DNA of 64,000 bases, taken from positions 59,258,817-59,322,816 of the forward strand of contig CM063503.1 of the NCBI GenBank assembly GCA_032207245.1, read 5' to 3'. Under the pieces are notes generated by a model. That model searched no databases and was not told where the DNA came from. It was given only the letters and a program-made list of their open reading frames with translations. Shown here in pieces: positions 62,847 to 64,000 of this stretch. Made by a program: the position numbers and the translations under genes. Position 1 is the first letter of the stretch. Each line of letters starts with the position of its first letter. This DNA comes from Pardosa pseudoannulata. Lineage: Eukaryota > Arthropoda > Arachnida > Araneae > Lycosidae.

Positions 62847-64000
62847 CCTTATAAAGAAATGTGTGATAATGATAGTGTAAATAGAAGATATAAATAATTG
62901 ATGATTATGATAACCAAGGATCTATTTGTAAATAAATGTATAGAATAAATGTCTGAATCTCAATATAAAATATTATATTCATTCTGTGTTTCCCCCTTGT
63001 AACGAACACTGGTGTATAGGTTGTATGTACATTACAACAAATATGAATAATTTTTCAGCTTCAAATGTACTAAAAAAATTATTCTTGTAACATTTTTAGA
63101 AACTAATATATGTTTCCATTCTAGTTAGAATTCAAGTCTGATAATTTCTGATCTATTAAAGGTATACTAAATAAAATATTTTATTTTCTTAACTACTTTG
63201 GCTTTCTTGTTTTTAAAACCTTTAACTATTACAGAACAATTTTGGGAGGGTAAATCATATTTTAAGATAGTGTTCCCAAGTTATGGAAAACTTTTAAAGA
63301 AAATGTCTGACTATGAGCTCAACAGAATTTAATTTTGTATCTATGTTTATTAAAAACAGCAAAAGGGTTGATTTTTTTATACAAAAAATTTTATTGACTA
63401 TAAAAAAAATTAAATATAATGCAAACTCACTACCCTTACTTGGATTGCAGACAGTCCACCTGATACTGATTTGTTAAAATCATCAATCGAGAATCATGGA
63501 ACCCAAAGCATGTAGCATTTTGCAGGACAAATGTTCATTAAGCTGGGGATGACTGCTTAAAGCTAATTTCAAATGGATAGATACATACATAGCAAATAGC
63601 TGAGAAAAAAATAATGTAAATAAGTAGGAAAATGAAAAAAGAGGAGAAACAAAATTTGTTCTAAAATATTACTTTGATTTATATAATGCAAAAACAAGTA
63701 CCTAAATATTATGCAACAACTAAAGATATTGAAATTTACTACTTAAAACCAATTCTGAATGGTTAAAAACAGCAATGATAGCAGCCAGTTTCAAACTGTT
63801 GGCTAATTTTTATTATTGCTGTTTAATTTGGATTTTAGCTTTCTTAAAGCTACAAATATGCATGCTAAAAGTGGGACTCGGACTCAAAATCTTCAATACT
63901 GAAAAGGATAAGTGAAGGAATAAATGTTTGTTTATAAGAGCTTATATGTCATTGGGAGAGGTGAGCAGCAGATTGTAGAGCCCCAAACCAAATTTAAAAC
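62847..64000 (+). repeat. Near-identical copy of 40,059-41,212
   Basis: See the first copy. Continues past the window end. Non-coding. Confidence 0.97.

Overview
This is AT-rich animal nuclear DNA from a draft scaffold. It carries two 100-base N gaps, long (TA)n microsatellites, tRNA-derived SINEs, LTR retrotransposons of the Ty3/Gypsy type, an I/Jockey-like LINE, and Tc1, mariner, Tigger/pogo, hAT-like and piggyBac-like DNA transposons. The TE mix, a TCAGTT initiator at a TATA promoter and the style of the Gypsy pol genes point to an arthropod. A spider or other chelicerate is my best guess, with modest confidence. Almost all recognisable coding sequence belongs to decayed mobile elements. 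The only convincing host gene is a small two-zinc-finger protein at 34,304-34,861 (+).

Layout. Positions 1-10,646 are one arm of a large inverted duplication; the other arm is 49,357-60,050. Both arms hold the same SINE fragments, the same Gypsy element at the same target site (5-bp duplication CATAC), a mariner remnant, the 3' part of a Tigger element and a LINE. The left arm stops at the first N gap (10,647-10,746). Positions 10,747-16,150 hold a Gypsy pol fragment, an interspersed repeat, Tc1 remnants and a SINE. Positions 17,342-19,778 are a block with a TATA/initiator promoter, a short first exon and a strongly conserved intronic island; a diverged direct copy lies at 60,531-62,746. Positions 20-33 kb are mostly non-coding, with SINEs, two MITE-like elements, a 216-bp tandem duplication and a second Gypsy element (29,152-31,890) bounded by inverted LTR pieces. 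The zinc-finger gene follows. Positions 40.9-45.1 kb look like two diverged tandem units of about 2.1 kb. Positions 46,278-50,383 are a Tigger transposon with a LINE nested inside it. After the second gap (62,747-62,846) the sequence to the window end repeats 40,059-41,212 with about eight substitutions and no net length change.

Interpretation. Both long near-identical duplications end exactly at N gaps. The simplest reading is that the two flanking contigs are alternative haplotypes (haplotigs) of the central contig, placed beside it in the scaffold; a real segmental duplication is the alternative. Biologically, a TATA/initiator promoter with a 38-nt first exon (17.9 kb), a candidate 51-nt exon (27,370-27,420) and the coding exon at 34,304 could form one transcription unit, with the intervening repeats in its introns. 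I found no CRISPR array, rRNA or intact tRNA gene, and no prokaryote-type gene system.
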